Shown piece by piece: positions 6,822 to 13,821 of a stretch of DNA of 21,180 nucleotides. This DNA comes from a virus, in the IMG/VR virus record IMGVR_UViG_3300024301_000112, positions 1 through 21,180 of that record, one strand, 5' to 3'. How positions within the stretch are numbered: the stretch's first letter is position 1; each line of letters begins with the position of its first letter. The position numbers were made by a program, and so were the translations under genes. Below the pieces are notes generated by a model. The model had not been told where the DNA came from. It was given only the letters and a program-made list of their open reading frames with translations, and made no database searches.

Positions 6822-7199
6822 TTATGTTCTTCCACCTTTATAGACCCTCAATCTCAATTCGTTAATCTGTTCATTACTCAGAAGGGTCAAGGCTTGGCGT
6901 GCCTTTTCATCGTTATAGCCATAATATTCTTTGACCGCTTCAACCGCAGCAGATTCCTCAGGCTTGAGCCATTTGGAAAACCTTTTGCGCTTTCTAATTG
7001 TATTTATCAAAAAGTCAAATTGAAGCTTTGAGTCTAGGTGGTGATACCTGTTCATTTCATTAGCAAGAAGGACGGTATCATTAAAGTATGATAGACCACG
7101 ATTAGCCATAAAAGGGTTGTACGCCTTTTCAGACAGATCATCGACCATCAGATCCTTTTTGCTGTAGTTGATTGCGTTTAAGAATTCAAAAGGGTTCAT
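6822..7199 (-). CDS. gp62: Clamp loader small subunit gp62
   Basis: This is a 125-residue protein, shorter than T4 gp62 (187). Gp62 joins four gp44 subunits to load the gp45 clamp on primer-template DNA. Recognisable blocks are MNPFEFLNAIN, AYNPFMANRGLSYFNDTVLL, HHLDSKLQFDFLINTIRKRK and RFSKWLKPE, followed by a helical tail. Short gp62 forms are typical of non-enterobacterial T4-like phages. The start overlaps the stop of the 66-residue gene as TAATG. In T4, gp44 and gp62 are directly adjacent and coupled; here a small membrane protein gene is inserted between them. Confidence 0.93.
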   Translation of the reverse strand: MNPFEFLNAINYSKKDLMVDDLSEKAYNPFMANRGLSYFNDTVLLANEMNRYHHLDSKLQFDFLINTIRKRKRFSKWLKPEESAAVEAVKEYYGYNDEKARQALTLLSNEQINELRLRVYKGGRT

Positions 7200-7399
7200 T
7201 ACCAATGCCTCACGACACCCGCTATAATAAAGAAGCAGGTGATCCAATTAACGAATTGCAACAACATACGAAGATACAAACCTAACCTTGCGTGTTCCAT
7301 AGTCAACACAGGTACCTTTGGTTCGTCCTCGTCATTGCGGCCGATATAGTAGTCTAGCGCTCTAGCTACAACCTTTTCCCAGATTCGGTATTCTATCAT
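7199..7399 (-). CDS. Small single-pass membrane protein between gp44 and gp62
   Basis: This is a 66-residue protein starting at ATG 7399, which overlaps the gp44 TGA as ATGA; an in-frame ATG at 7435 would lie well inside gp44. The N-terminal 40 residues are soluble and charged (RNDEDEPKVPVLTMEHARLG). Residues about 43-62 (LRMLLQFVNWITCFFIIAGVV) form one probable transmembrane helix, followed by RHW. There is no signal peptide. Its position inside the clamp loader operon, coupled on both sides, ties its translation to replication genes, but no function is known to me. Confidence 0.75.
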   Translation of the reverse strand: MIEYRIWEKVVARALDYYIGRNDEDEPKVPVLTMEHARLGLYLRMLLQFVNWITCFFIIAGVVRHW

Positions 7400-8334
7400 A
7401 CCCACTCCGCTGAGGCCATGATCTCTGTCATACAAGCTACAACATTGAGTTCATGATCCGCTACGAATGCATTCTTATACTGATAGTCAGCAAGAATGAG
7501 AACAACTTGAGGAATGGACTGCGGCTGCAGATACTTACTCATGTTGTCATAGATCTTACGAAAGATTGCTTGCGGTTCCGTATCCATATTGTCAACGACC
7601 CACTTGCGCATACCCTTGAAGTTCTTATCCTTAAGAGATCCCATAAGTGCATTGATGTTATCCTCTGACAGATTAACAAGTACACCAGCATCAATACGAC
7701 CTGCGACTGAGTATCGTTGACACTCATTGATCACACGACGCCAATCAGGGAAGTACCGTTCAACGAGAGCGGCTACTGCCTTTTGCTCAAACGGTACACC
7801 TTCCTTACCAAGAATGTCAGTCATTCGTGCAAAGAAGTTAGCCGCAAGCTGTGGCTTTTGATCGTTAGGAATACCAAACTCGTATACTGAACAACGAGAA
7901 TGCAACGGCTCAATAATTCGGTTCTTGAAGTTACAAGTCAGAATGAATCGGCAGTTGTTTGAGAACTCCTCGATGAATGCACGAAGAGCAGGTTGTGTTG
8001 ATTGCGGATTAAGATAATCAGCCTCGTCAAGTATGACTACCTTATAGCCACCTTGAAGTGAGACCGTAGAGGCAAACTGTTTGATCTTACCGCGAAGAGT
8101 ATCAATGTTACCCTCCTCGGATCCGTTAATTAAAATGTAGTCAAGTTCTAGTTCGTGGCACAATGCCTTAGCGACCGTCGTCTTACCGACGCCAGCTGAA
8201 CCAGAGAATAACATATTAGGTAATTCGTTTTTCTCAACGATCTTACCGAATACTTCTTTAAGATCAGTTGGAAGAATACAATCAGATATAGTTTTGGGGC
8301 GATACTTTTCGACCCATAGAAAGTCAGTAGACAT
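7396..8334 (-). CDS. gp44: Clamp loader large subunit gp44 (AAA+ ATPase)
   Basis: This is a 312-residue AAA+ protein (T4 gp44 is 319) that uses ATP to open and load the gp45 clamp. Walker A is GSAGVGKT (45-52), Walker B ILDEAD (101-106), sensor 1 lies in LTCN (132-135), and the SRC arginine-finger motif is at 146-148. The N-terminal FLWVEKYRPK is the usual RFC-family opening. GGAG lies 8 nt before the ATG. The gene is just downstream of tRNA-Arg and coupled to the 66-residue gene by ATGA. Confidence 0.97.
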   Translation of the reverse strand: MSTDFLWVEKYRPKTISDCILPTDLKEVFGKIVEKNELPNMLFSGSAGVGKTTVAKALCHELELDYILINGSEEGNIDTLRGKIKQFASTVSLQGGYKVVILDEADYLNPQSTQPALRAFIEEFSNNCRFILTCNFKNRIIEPLHSRCSVYEFGIPNDQKPQLAANFFARMTDILGKEGVPFEQKAVAALVERYFPDWRRVINECQRYSVAGRIDAGVLVNLSEDNINALMGSLKDKNFKGMRKWVVDNMDTEPQAIFRKIYDNMSKYLQPQSIPQVVLILADYQYKNAFVADHELNVVACMTEIMASAEWV

Positions 8335-8359
8335 TCACATACTCCATAATAAAATAAGG

Positions 8360-8436
<77 letters not shown>

Positions 8437-8445
8437 AGATGAAGA

Positions 8446-8463
8446 GGGAGACCGAAGTCTCCC
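8446..8463 (-). terminator. UUCG hairpin before the tRNA (weak terminator or processing signal)
   Basis: GGGAGAC-TTCG-GTCTCCC on the minus strand makes a perfect 7-bp stem with a C(UUCG)G tetraloop, a very stable fold. Only TCTTC follows, so termination may be partial. It separates the clamp region from tRNA-Arg and gp44 and could set their ratio or guide tRNA processing. Confidence 0.5.
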
Positions 8464-8471
8464 CCAAGGAT

Positions 8472-8771
8472 TTAGCCAACATCTTTTGGCATTCGTCCCT
8501 GTTCTTCTTCAGTTGGTGCAGCTTCAGCGGCAGGTTGCTCGCCTTCTGCTTCACCTTCTGGGGCAGGTGGTTTATTCGCCTCAACGAATTTAACCAAGCG
8601 TCCACGAAGGACACCCACTGATTCCAATTCTGGACCCTCAAAGGCCCCACGTTTGGAACATACGTCGATCACTTGTACCATAGCGGCCAAGTCTTGGATA
8701 CCCAGTGAAGGTGGTGCTTCCGCAGCCGCCTCCTGTTCTACTGCAGTATCTGCTGCTTGCTCTTCAGACAT
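8472..8771 (-). CDS. Acidic small protein between gp45 and gp44
   Basis: This is a 99-residue protein with AGGAG 8 nt upstream. Both ends are low-complexity, Ala/Glu/Pro-rich and acidic. The middle (residues about 22-66, LGIQDLAAMVQVIDVCSKRG then EGPELESVGVLRGRLVKFVE) looks like a compact helical unit. I associate similar proteins with this position in marine T4-like phages, but know no function. The position between clamp and clamp loader suggests a replication or late-transcription link. A GATAAATA element at 8810-8817 could give it separate late expression. Confidence 0.8.
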   Translation of the reverse strand: MSEEQAADTAVEQEAAAEAPPSLGIQDLAAMVQVIDVCSKRGAFEGPELESVGVLRGRLVKFVEANKPPAPEGEAEGEQPAAEAAPTEEEQGRMPKDVG

Positions 8772-8809
8772 AATTTACTCCTATAAAAGTTTAGTCGACT
8801 AGAGTAGTT

Positions 8810-8817
8810 TATTTATC
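8810..8817 (-). promoter_or_regulatory. Possible late promoter GATAAATA overlapping the gp45 stop
   Basis: It has one mismatch to TATAAATA, lies 39 nt upstream of the 8771 start, and contains the gp45 stop codon. The spacing resembles the uvsY late promoter (41 nt). It is weaker than the exact matches at 6400, 19726 and 20345. Confidence 0.4.
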
Positions 8818-9502
8818 CACCAAAGGTAGATGATTTCTCAAGCGCAATCCAATATTCCACGTCAGCTGCCTGACTCTTGAAATGCGAGATTAACTTGCTT
8901 GAGATTGCAACATCGTAATCGCCAGAGATAAGTTTGAAGTTACCAATATTGAATACGAAATTAAATTGATCGGATGGTCGTGTAACGTTCGACAGTTCTA
9001 GCTCAAAGGAGTTAGCGGTCGAATCATTTACATCAGTGACCATGATCTTAGCGTCAGATGCACCTTCAGCTCCAGTAACAACCACATCACTAACACCAAG
9101 AGTTGATGCTGCTTTACGCAATGCGGAAAGGTCGTCGTTGCTTAACGTGAAGGTGACCTCGGTGGACGGCATGACGATGTCCTTGGAAGGAGAAGTGAGA
9201 ATGGACGGATCCGAGAAGAAGTATTTTACAGAGCGCTTGCCTTCCGCAATAGATACGGAAGTCATTTCCTCATTGAACTTCAATTCTGGATTTTCGAACA
9301 TGCTCGTCACACCGAGGAACTCGTTCAGATCGTAAATACCAAACTCACGATCTGGGAATACTTCGGATACCGATGCCTTGGCAAGAATGTTCTTAGCCTC
9401 GGCCATAGTTTTAATCGTGCTACCTGTTTTGAACACGATGTTAGAGTTAATGTTTGCAAAGTTCTTAAGAACTGCGGTCGTTTCACTTGAAAGATTCATC
9501 AT
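8813..9502 (-). CDS. gp45: Sliding clamp gp45
   Basis: This is a 229-residue protein (T4 gp45 is 228) that forms a homotrimeric ring, tethering gp43 and, in T4, activating late transcription with gp55. Matches include the N-terminal LSSETTAVLKNFANINSNI, the DREFGIYDLNEFLG segment, SDPSILTSPSK, the FNFVFNIGNFKLISGDYDVA block and the end WIALEKSS. Two adjacent ATGs (9502, 9499) follow AAGGAAACTA; the first overlaps the TGA of the DUF3310 gene as ATGA. Confidence 0.96.
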   Translation of the reverse strand: MMNLSSETTAVLKNFANINSNIVFKTGSTIKTMAEAKNILAKASVSEVFPDREFGIYDLNEFLGVTSMFENPELKFNEEMTSVSIAEGKRSVKYFFSDPSILTSPSKDIVMPSTEVTFTLSNDDLSALRKAASTLGVSDVVVTGAEGASDAKIMVTDVNDSTANSFELELSNVTRPSDQFNFVFNIGNFKLISGDYDVAISSKLISHFKSQAADVEYWIALEKSSTFGG

Positions 9503-9969
9503 TTAGTTTCCTTGGTTTCGTTAAGATGTTTTTGATTCATTGTGTTCCACTGCTGTGGAGTAATGCTATCGATACTACCATTATACACTACTTTAGGCGA
9601 ATTGTAAATAGCCTCATCAGTATAATTTTCAGCAGTATAAGAAGTTCCTATACCATAAGATAGGTTAGCGCCAAAGTCCATGCTGTCTGAAGGGGAATCA
9701 GTTTCCTGTTCCTCATCATGAACATGGAGCGCAATAAGAGCGTAATGCAGAACCTTCATAAGATCCTTTCGGTTCTTACCGTCCTTTTTACCATAACGCT
9801 GAACGTACTTTAAGCAGTTGCCTAAAGCAAATCCTTCACCATGACCGCAGTCAATAATGAACTCTGTAGATTGGAACTTATTCTTGGAGTAGTGCCCATC
9901 ATAAGTACCGTCAATGTACGACTGGAGCTCTGCGATCAGAGCTCCTTCGTTGAACTTATATTTAACCAT
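9499..9969 (-). CDS. DUF3310-domain protein
   Basis: This is a 156-residue protein. Residues about 25-85 carry the DUF3310 pattern: HYSKNKFQSTEFIIDCGHGE, then GFALGNCLKYVQRYGKKDG, then RKDLMKVLHYALIAL. This domain is frequent in phages, and one version occurs in T7 gp1.7, reported as a nucleotide kinase; whether this protein has that activity is unknown. The C-terminal half is Ser/Tyr/Asn-rich and probably disordered. It starts 8 nt before the CobS-like gene ends and is coupled by ATGA to gp45. Confidence 0.75.
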   Translation of the reverse strand: MVKYKFNEGALIAELQSYIDGTYDGHYSKNKFQSTEFIIDCGHGEGFALGNCLKYVQRYGKKDGKNRKDLMKVLHYALIALHVHDEEQETDSPSDSMDFGANLSYGIGTSYTAENYTDEAIYNSPKVVYNGSIDSITPQQWNTMNQKHLNETKETK

Positions 9970-11122
9970 TCAATGCATCCTCTAAAATATCATCAAGTTG
10001 AACATCGGTTTCAGAAGTTGTTGTTTCTGAACCGTCAGTGACCGTTACATCGACCTTGCTATACAGATCAAGGAATGCTTCCTTAGTATCTTGGTCAAAA
10101 CGGTTTACACAAAGTCCGATTGACTTCATACGATCATTAAAGATCGAGAAGGTTTGGACGATGTGACACAAACGACGAGTCGAGATCAATTCATCGATAC
10201 CGTCATCATCATATGTCTTACGAATAGTTTCAGACCACTGCGACAGTAGTACTGCGAAATCCTCATCAATACAATCAAACTTTTTCATGTGATTGATAAT
10301 GATACGCTTTTCAGTCGCAAGTGTTGGATACGGTTGTTCCATTGTGATCGTGAAACGCTCAAGGAAAGCTTCATCGATAATCGTTGCTGCTACGAAACGA
10401 CCATCATCAGAACCCTTACCTTTAGTGTTTGCTGTTGCAATAACGTTAAATCCTTTTGAGGGACTAACGACTTGACCTGTCTTTTTGATCATAACAGGCT
10501 TGCCTTCAAGAACACCTTGTAGACACATGATCTTGTTTGATCCACGGTCAATCTCGTCAATGAGAAGGATTGCGCCTTGCTTCATTGCCTTGATGACTGG
10601 ACCTTCTGAGAAAACAGTCTCACCGTTAACTAAACGGAAACCACCGATAAGATCGTCCTCATCGGTCTCAGGAGTAATTTGTACACGAACGTATTGACGA
10701 TTGGTTTTGGCACAAGCCTGCTCAACCATCATAGTCTTACCGTTGCCTGACAGACCAGCGACATATACTGGATAAAAGATACCAGACTTAACGATTGACT
10801 CAACGTCCTTGTAGTGACCCCACTTTACGTAAGTGGTATCAAGTGAAGGTACATATACCTCATCGTTCAAAACTGATTGTACTGACGATGCCACTGAAAC
10901 ATTTTCCTTATGTTGTTCATCCCTGAACGGTAGTATAACCGCTTCGAGATTATATACGCCACGACGAACCTTAGGCATTGCGTGAGCGAGTTTGTAACCT
11001 TCTGACTTAGGAAAGCCAAGGTTAGACGCCGTAGCCATAAGCTCGGCTGGTGTAAATTCTGTCTTGTCGGATGACGCCAAAGATCTGACGATAGTGTCCT
11101 GTGCAAGAGTTAATGTAGTCAT
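9962..11122 (-). CDS. cobS: CobS-like MoxR-type AAA+ ATPase
   Basis: This is a 386-residue protein. ATG 11122 is chosen because AAGGAG lies 8 nt upstream; the frame's earlier ATG at 11140 would include that site. It has an N-terminal ~90-residue domain, then the AAA+ core: Walker A GLSGNGKT (123-130), Walker B LLIDEID (186-192), sensor 1 IATANTKG, and LERFT with a candidate Arg finger. It resembles CobS, the AAA+ chaperone subunit of aerobic cobaltochelatase, and phage CobS proteins known from marine T4-like phages. CobS and MoxR ATPases work with VWA partners, and such a partner is encoded just upstream (11373-13544). No CobN is visible here. Own early promoter at 11152-11180. Confidence 0.88.
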   Translation of the reverse strand: MTTLTLAQDTIVRSLASSDKTEFTPAELMATASNLGFPKSEGYKLAHAMPKVRRGVYNLEAVILPFRDEQHKENVSVASSVQSVLNDEVYVPSLDTTYVKWGHYKDVESIVKSGIFYPVYVAGLSGNGKTMMVEQACAKTNRQYVRVQITPETDEDDLIGGFRLVNGETVFSEGPVIKAMKQGAILLIDEIDRGSNKIMCLQGVLEGKPVMIKKTGQVVSPSKGFNVIATANTKGKGSDDGRFVAATIIDEAFLERFTITMEQPYPTLATEKRIIINHMKKFDCIDEDFAVLLSQWSETIRKTYDDDGIDELISTRRLCHIVQTFSIFNDRMKSIGLCVNRFDQDTKEAFLDLYSKVDVTVTDGSETTTSETDVQLDDILEDALNG

Positions 11123-11151
11123 AATATAGTCTCCTTCCATTTGATAGTACT

Positions 11152-11180
11152 ATTATACCATAGTCTTCTACCAATGTAAA
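11152..11180 (-). promoter_or_regulatory. Sigma70-type early promoter P3, upstream of cobS-like gene
   Basis: TTTACA (11175-11180), 17-nt spacer, TATAAT (11152-11157) on the minus strand, with TGG extended -10. Upstream lies a run of A-tracts (11191-11220) that could act as an UP element. It likely drives the cobS-like, DUF3310 and gp45 genes. Confidence 0.88.
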
Positions 11181-11190
11181 TAGCCAAATG

Positions 11191-11376
11191 CTATTTTTTT
11201 TCACTTTTTTCACTTTTTTTCTTATCTTTCCACCATTGATCTACTCTGTCGTTGTAATCTTTCATACGAAAAAATTGGCTAAATCCTGTATGTCTGTGGT
11301 ACATCAACTGTGGACCACTAAGGACTTTATCTATAGGTCCGTCCTTAGTGATCTCAATTCCTTTGTCTTTTCTCAT
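11191..11376 (-). CDS. Lys-rich small protein after the CobT-like gene
   Basis: This is a 61-residue protein whose ATG overlaps the CobT-like TGA as ATGA. It is strongly basic, has GPIDKVLSGPQLMYHRHTG in the middle and ends in a Lys/Ser/Glu tail (WWKDKKKSEKSEKK). The tail is encoded by repeated A-tracts that end just upstream of promoter P3. No family recognised. Being coupled to the VWA protein and placed before the ATPase, it may belong to that module. Confidence 0.7.
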   Translation of the reverse strand: MRKDKGIEITKDGPIDKVLSGPQLMYHRHTGFSQFFRMKDYNDRVDQWWKDKKKSEKSEKK

Positions 11377-13544
11377 GCCACCATTTGAGCAAATTGAGCT
11401 GCGAGCACGCGGTTTCCTTTCTTACTGTTAGCGAACTTCTTAAAGGCTCGAGTGATCTCACCTTTGGTTGCGTTCTCACGAATTGCAAAATCTTCAGTAT
11501 CAGTATCAAGTGTGCGACGATCCGCTTTCACTACGAAGAAACGATCATAACCAAGTGTGTCATCGTATGAGGCAAACTTATTCTTGTTTAGCATTTTGTT
11601 TGCGTTACGGAATGACTCTTGATCCCAAGATCCTGTTGCTCTACTGATTGCTCGGTTTGAGTCATAACGACGTTCTGCTAGGAAGAACCCAACATTAGTA
11701 CAACCCAATGAACGAAGGTTATCAGTCAGTTTCACAGTAAGGTCATGGTTGCTAAACGCTTTAACTATTTTGTTATTTATAGAAACAGCTGTACCACGAG
11801 TATGAACGGTTGATGCATCTTCCTTTGTGTACATGTACTGAGCATCACCGTCAGTGATAATCACGTTAATGACGCGTTGCACTGGATGACGACTCTTGAA
11901 CTGTTGTACGATATGCGGCATTGCGATCAGTGATTCGTTTAGCGGAGTACCACCAAGTTGGTCATACTCACCGCAGAAGTTACCGTATGGCATACCGTAA
12001 CCACAAGTCTGCATAAACATTTGAAAGAACGCAGTGTCGTAATCAGTCTTAGTCATAGACGAAGATAAAAGGTTAAAGATACGAACATCACGGTGGTCAA
12101 TATCACCAGGAAGTAGGGTTGCTTTAGCGTTTTCCCATCTGCCGTTAGTAAAGCCATAAACCTCAAACGGTATATTGACTTTCTTACAGAACGTTGATAA
12201 GTTAAGTATTTGCTTGATGACTGATCCCATGATCCCATGCATTGAGCCTGAGTAGTCAACTAGCATAATCATACCATGTGACTTTGCATCAGCAAGTTTT
12301 GTAACGCGGCTAAAGATATCGTCGTTGTACTTGTAGCTGTGTAGCTTGTTTACGTCCAACGAACCAGAGCGTGCAGTCTGAGCGCGGCTGTATTGATATG
12401 CGGCTTTACGCATCTCAAACTCTTTAGCCATGACTGATGTTACCTTTTTAGTTTCAGCCATAAACTCAGCGAAGTCCGATGCGTGTTCAGAGACGTCGTA
12501 TTTGTAACCACCAGGGTTTGCCTCCATAACCTTTTGACGAGAAGCCATTACTTCCTTGTAGGATACGAGCATATCGTTGATCTGTTCCTTACGAAAACCA
12601 TTTACGATCTTTGGCTGTGATCCTACTTCATCGGTATCAAGTAGCTTACTTTCGTTACGACGAAGAGCTTCATCAGTCTCAACACGGTGAGACTTTTTGT
12701 TGGTTAGTGGAGAATCAGCAAGTTCACGATTGCCTTCCTCACCACCTAACTGCTTCTGGTTATCCTCAGTTTTGTCGCCATCACTGTCTTGACGGTGTCC
12801 ACTCGGATGTTGATCAGCATCAGCATCAGATCCGTTGTTTTGATCTGTATCCATCTGCTGTTGAGTGTCGGTATCATCTCCACCATCTTCGTCAGCAGAT
12901 CCAAAATCCTCAGTTTGAGATTCAGCATCTTGATCTTGACCTGAAGACGGCGCTTGCGCCTCTGCGGATTGTAACTCCTCAGTTTCATTGTTATCCTCCT
13001 GCTCAGCAAACTCAAGTAAGGCTCTGCATACGTTAAGAACGTCATCCCAAGTCTCAACGTTCATAGCCATGTCTACGAACTGCTGTTCAATTGCGTTAAA
13101 AGGTACCTCAACAAGTTCGCGTAGTTTGGACTTAATGTTAAGGCGATTCATAAACGACATATCCGAAATGTCTTTGCCTGCGATCTCAAAGAAGTCGTTC
13201 TCAAACAGATGTGCGTAGCCTTGCTTAAAGGAACGGACCAACCCAGGATACTGTCTCTGGATTTTTTTCTCAATACGGATATCTTCGACTATATTGATAA
13301 ACGCGCGAGGGATCCCAGGAACTTCGATCTCACAATCGTGCCAACCTTCGGCTGGTGTATAAAGGGCATGACCTACTTCGTGACCGACCAACATATCAAG
13401 CAAACCTTTGTTATCATACTTCCACATAGGTAAGCAAAGAATACGATTTTGGACGTCAAACGATGCCGTATGGTAGTTCCCATAGCGGACGGTGATGTTC
13501 TCCTTCGCCAGCAGTTTTGCTAGGATTGACTTTGACTCGTTCAT
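11373..13544 (-). CDS. CobT-like protein: zincin-like motif plus acidic linker plus VWA domain
   Basis: This is a 723-residue protein. ATG 13544 has AAGGAG 5 nt upstream. The N-terminal ~180 residues contain HEVGH (55-59) followed by NIVEDIRIEKK (E87 as possible third ligand), the layout of a zinc metallopeptidase. Residues about 180-280 are an Asp/Glu/Gln-rich linker. The C-terminal VWA domain has a complete MIDAS: DYSGS (D430, S432, S434), GGTP (T533) and ITDGD (D565). CobT of cobaltochelatase also has an acidic middle and C-terminal VWA and partners with CobS, encoded next. I know CobT without an HExxH, so peptidase activity is an added inference. Phage copies are often named peptidase or CobT. 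Own promoter P4 at 13571-13599. Confidence 0.88.
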   Translation of the reverse strand: MNESKSILAKLLAKENITVRYGNYHTASFDVQNRILCLPMWKYDNKGLLDMLVGHEVGHALYTPAEGWHDCEIEVPGIPRAFINIVEDIRIEKKIQRQYPGLVRSFKQGYAHLFENDFFEIAGKDISDMSFMNRLNIKSKLRELVEVPFNAIEQQFVDMAMNVETWDDVLNVCRALLEFAEQEDNNETEELQSAEAQAPSSGQDQDAESQTEDFGSADEDGGDDTDTQQQMDTDQNNGSDADADQHPSGHRQDSDGDKTEDNQKQLGGEEGNRELADSPLTNKKSHRVETDEALRRNESKLLDTDEVGSQPKIVNGFRKEQINDMLVSYKEVMASRQKVMEANPGGYKYDVSEHASDFAEFMAETKKVTSVMAKEFEMRKAAYQYSRAQTARSGSLDVNKLHSYKYNDDIFSRVTKLADAKSHGMIMLVDYSGSMHGIMGSVIKQILNLSTFCKKVNIPFEVYGFTNGRWENAKATLLPGDIDHRDVRIFNLLSSSMTKTDYDTAFFQMFMQTCGYGMPYGNFCGEYDQLGGTPLNESLIAMPHIVQQFKSRHPVQRVINVIITDGDAQYMYTKEDASTVHTRGTAVSINNKIVKAFSNHDLTVKLTDNLRSLGCTNVGFFLAERRYDSNRAISRATGSWDQESFRNANKMLNKNKFASYDDTLGYDRFFVVKADRRTLDTDTEDFAIRENATKGEITRAFKKFANSKKGNRVLAAQFAQMVA

Positions 13545-13570
13545 GGCTACTCCTTCCATTTGATAGTACT

Positions 13571-13599
13571 ATTCTACCATAGTTTCGTATGGATGTAAA
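13571..13599 (-). promoter_or_regulatory. Sigma70-type early promoter P4, upstream of cobT-like gene
   Basis: TTTACA (13594-13599), 17-nt spacer, TAGAAT (13571-13576) on the minus strand, with a TGG extended -10. The -10 has one change from TATAAT. The palindrome at 13605-13616 lies 5 bp upstream of the -35. Confidence 0.85.
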
Positions 13600-13623
13600 T
13601 AGCTAATATGCATATTTATGAAA
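13593..13623 (-). repeat. 31-bp repeat, copy 1 (inverted copy of 17267-17297)
   Basis: By eye these 31 bases are identical, in reverse complement, to 17267-17297. The repeat includes the 12-bp palindrome and the -35 box and stops one base downstream of that box. Confidence 0.8.
13605..13616. promoter_or_regulatory. Operator-like palindrome upstream of P4
   Basis: AATATGCATATT, a perfect palindrome, ends 5 bp from the P4 -35 box, as at P1 and P6. Confidence 0.5.
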
Positions 13624-13638
13624 AAAAGTTCATTTTTT

Positions 13639-13821
13639 TTAGCCAGAGACGTAATTTTCCTTAGGTCTGTACCAAACTTTCTGATGATATATCTTAGCCA
13701 ACAGATCAACAACGCGTCGTTTATCGTCATTATTGCTTAAGTTAGACTGTAGTTCCTGCAGAGCTTTTTCTATCAAAGCTATGTCTTTTACGTCTAATCT
13801 GAACTCCGTGTTTGGTTTCAT
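13639..13821 (-). CDS. Small hypothetical protein after gp46
   Basis: This is a 60-residue protein whose ATG overlaps the gp46 TGA as ATGA. It is helical and charged (IALIEKALQELQSNLSNNDD, then KRRVVDLLAKIYHQKVWYRP). Likely function is unknown. The pattern of alternating helices with a Lys/Arg-rich second half would suit a protein-protein or nucleic-acid contact, but nothing specific is visible. Its stop is 40 bp upstream of the P4 -35 box; a run of A then T (AAAAAAA...TTTTTTT) lies in between. Confidence 0.75.
   Translation of the reverse strand: MKPNTEFRLDVKDIALIEKALQELQSNLSNNDDKRRVVDLLAKIYHQKVWYRPKENYVSG

Noticed and set aside
6790-6835. GTG at 6835 as an alternative regA start
   Set aside because: It would add 15 residues that do not match T4 RegA and overlap gp62. 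The ATG pair at 6790/6787 matches the T4 N-terminus, though a GAGGG sequence lies 9 nt before the GTG.
8792-8801. TAGTCGACTA palindrome upstream of the 99-residue gene
   Set aside because: A 10-bp palindrome with no loop and no repeat elsewhere noticed; may be chance.
11774-11781. TATAAATA inside the CobT-like gene
   Set aside because: It encodes part of a conserved-looking SINNK stretch in the VWA domain and no gene starts within 350 nt downstream; likely chance in AT-rich coding DNA.
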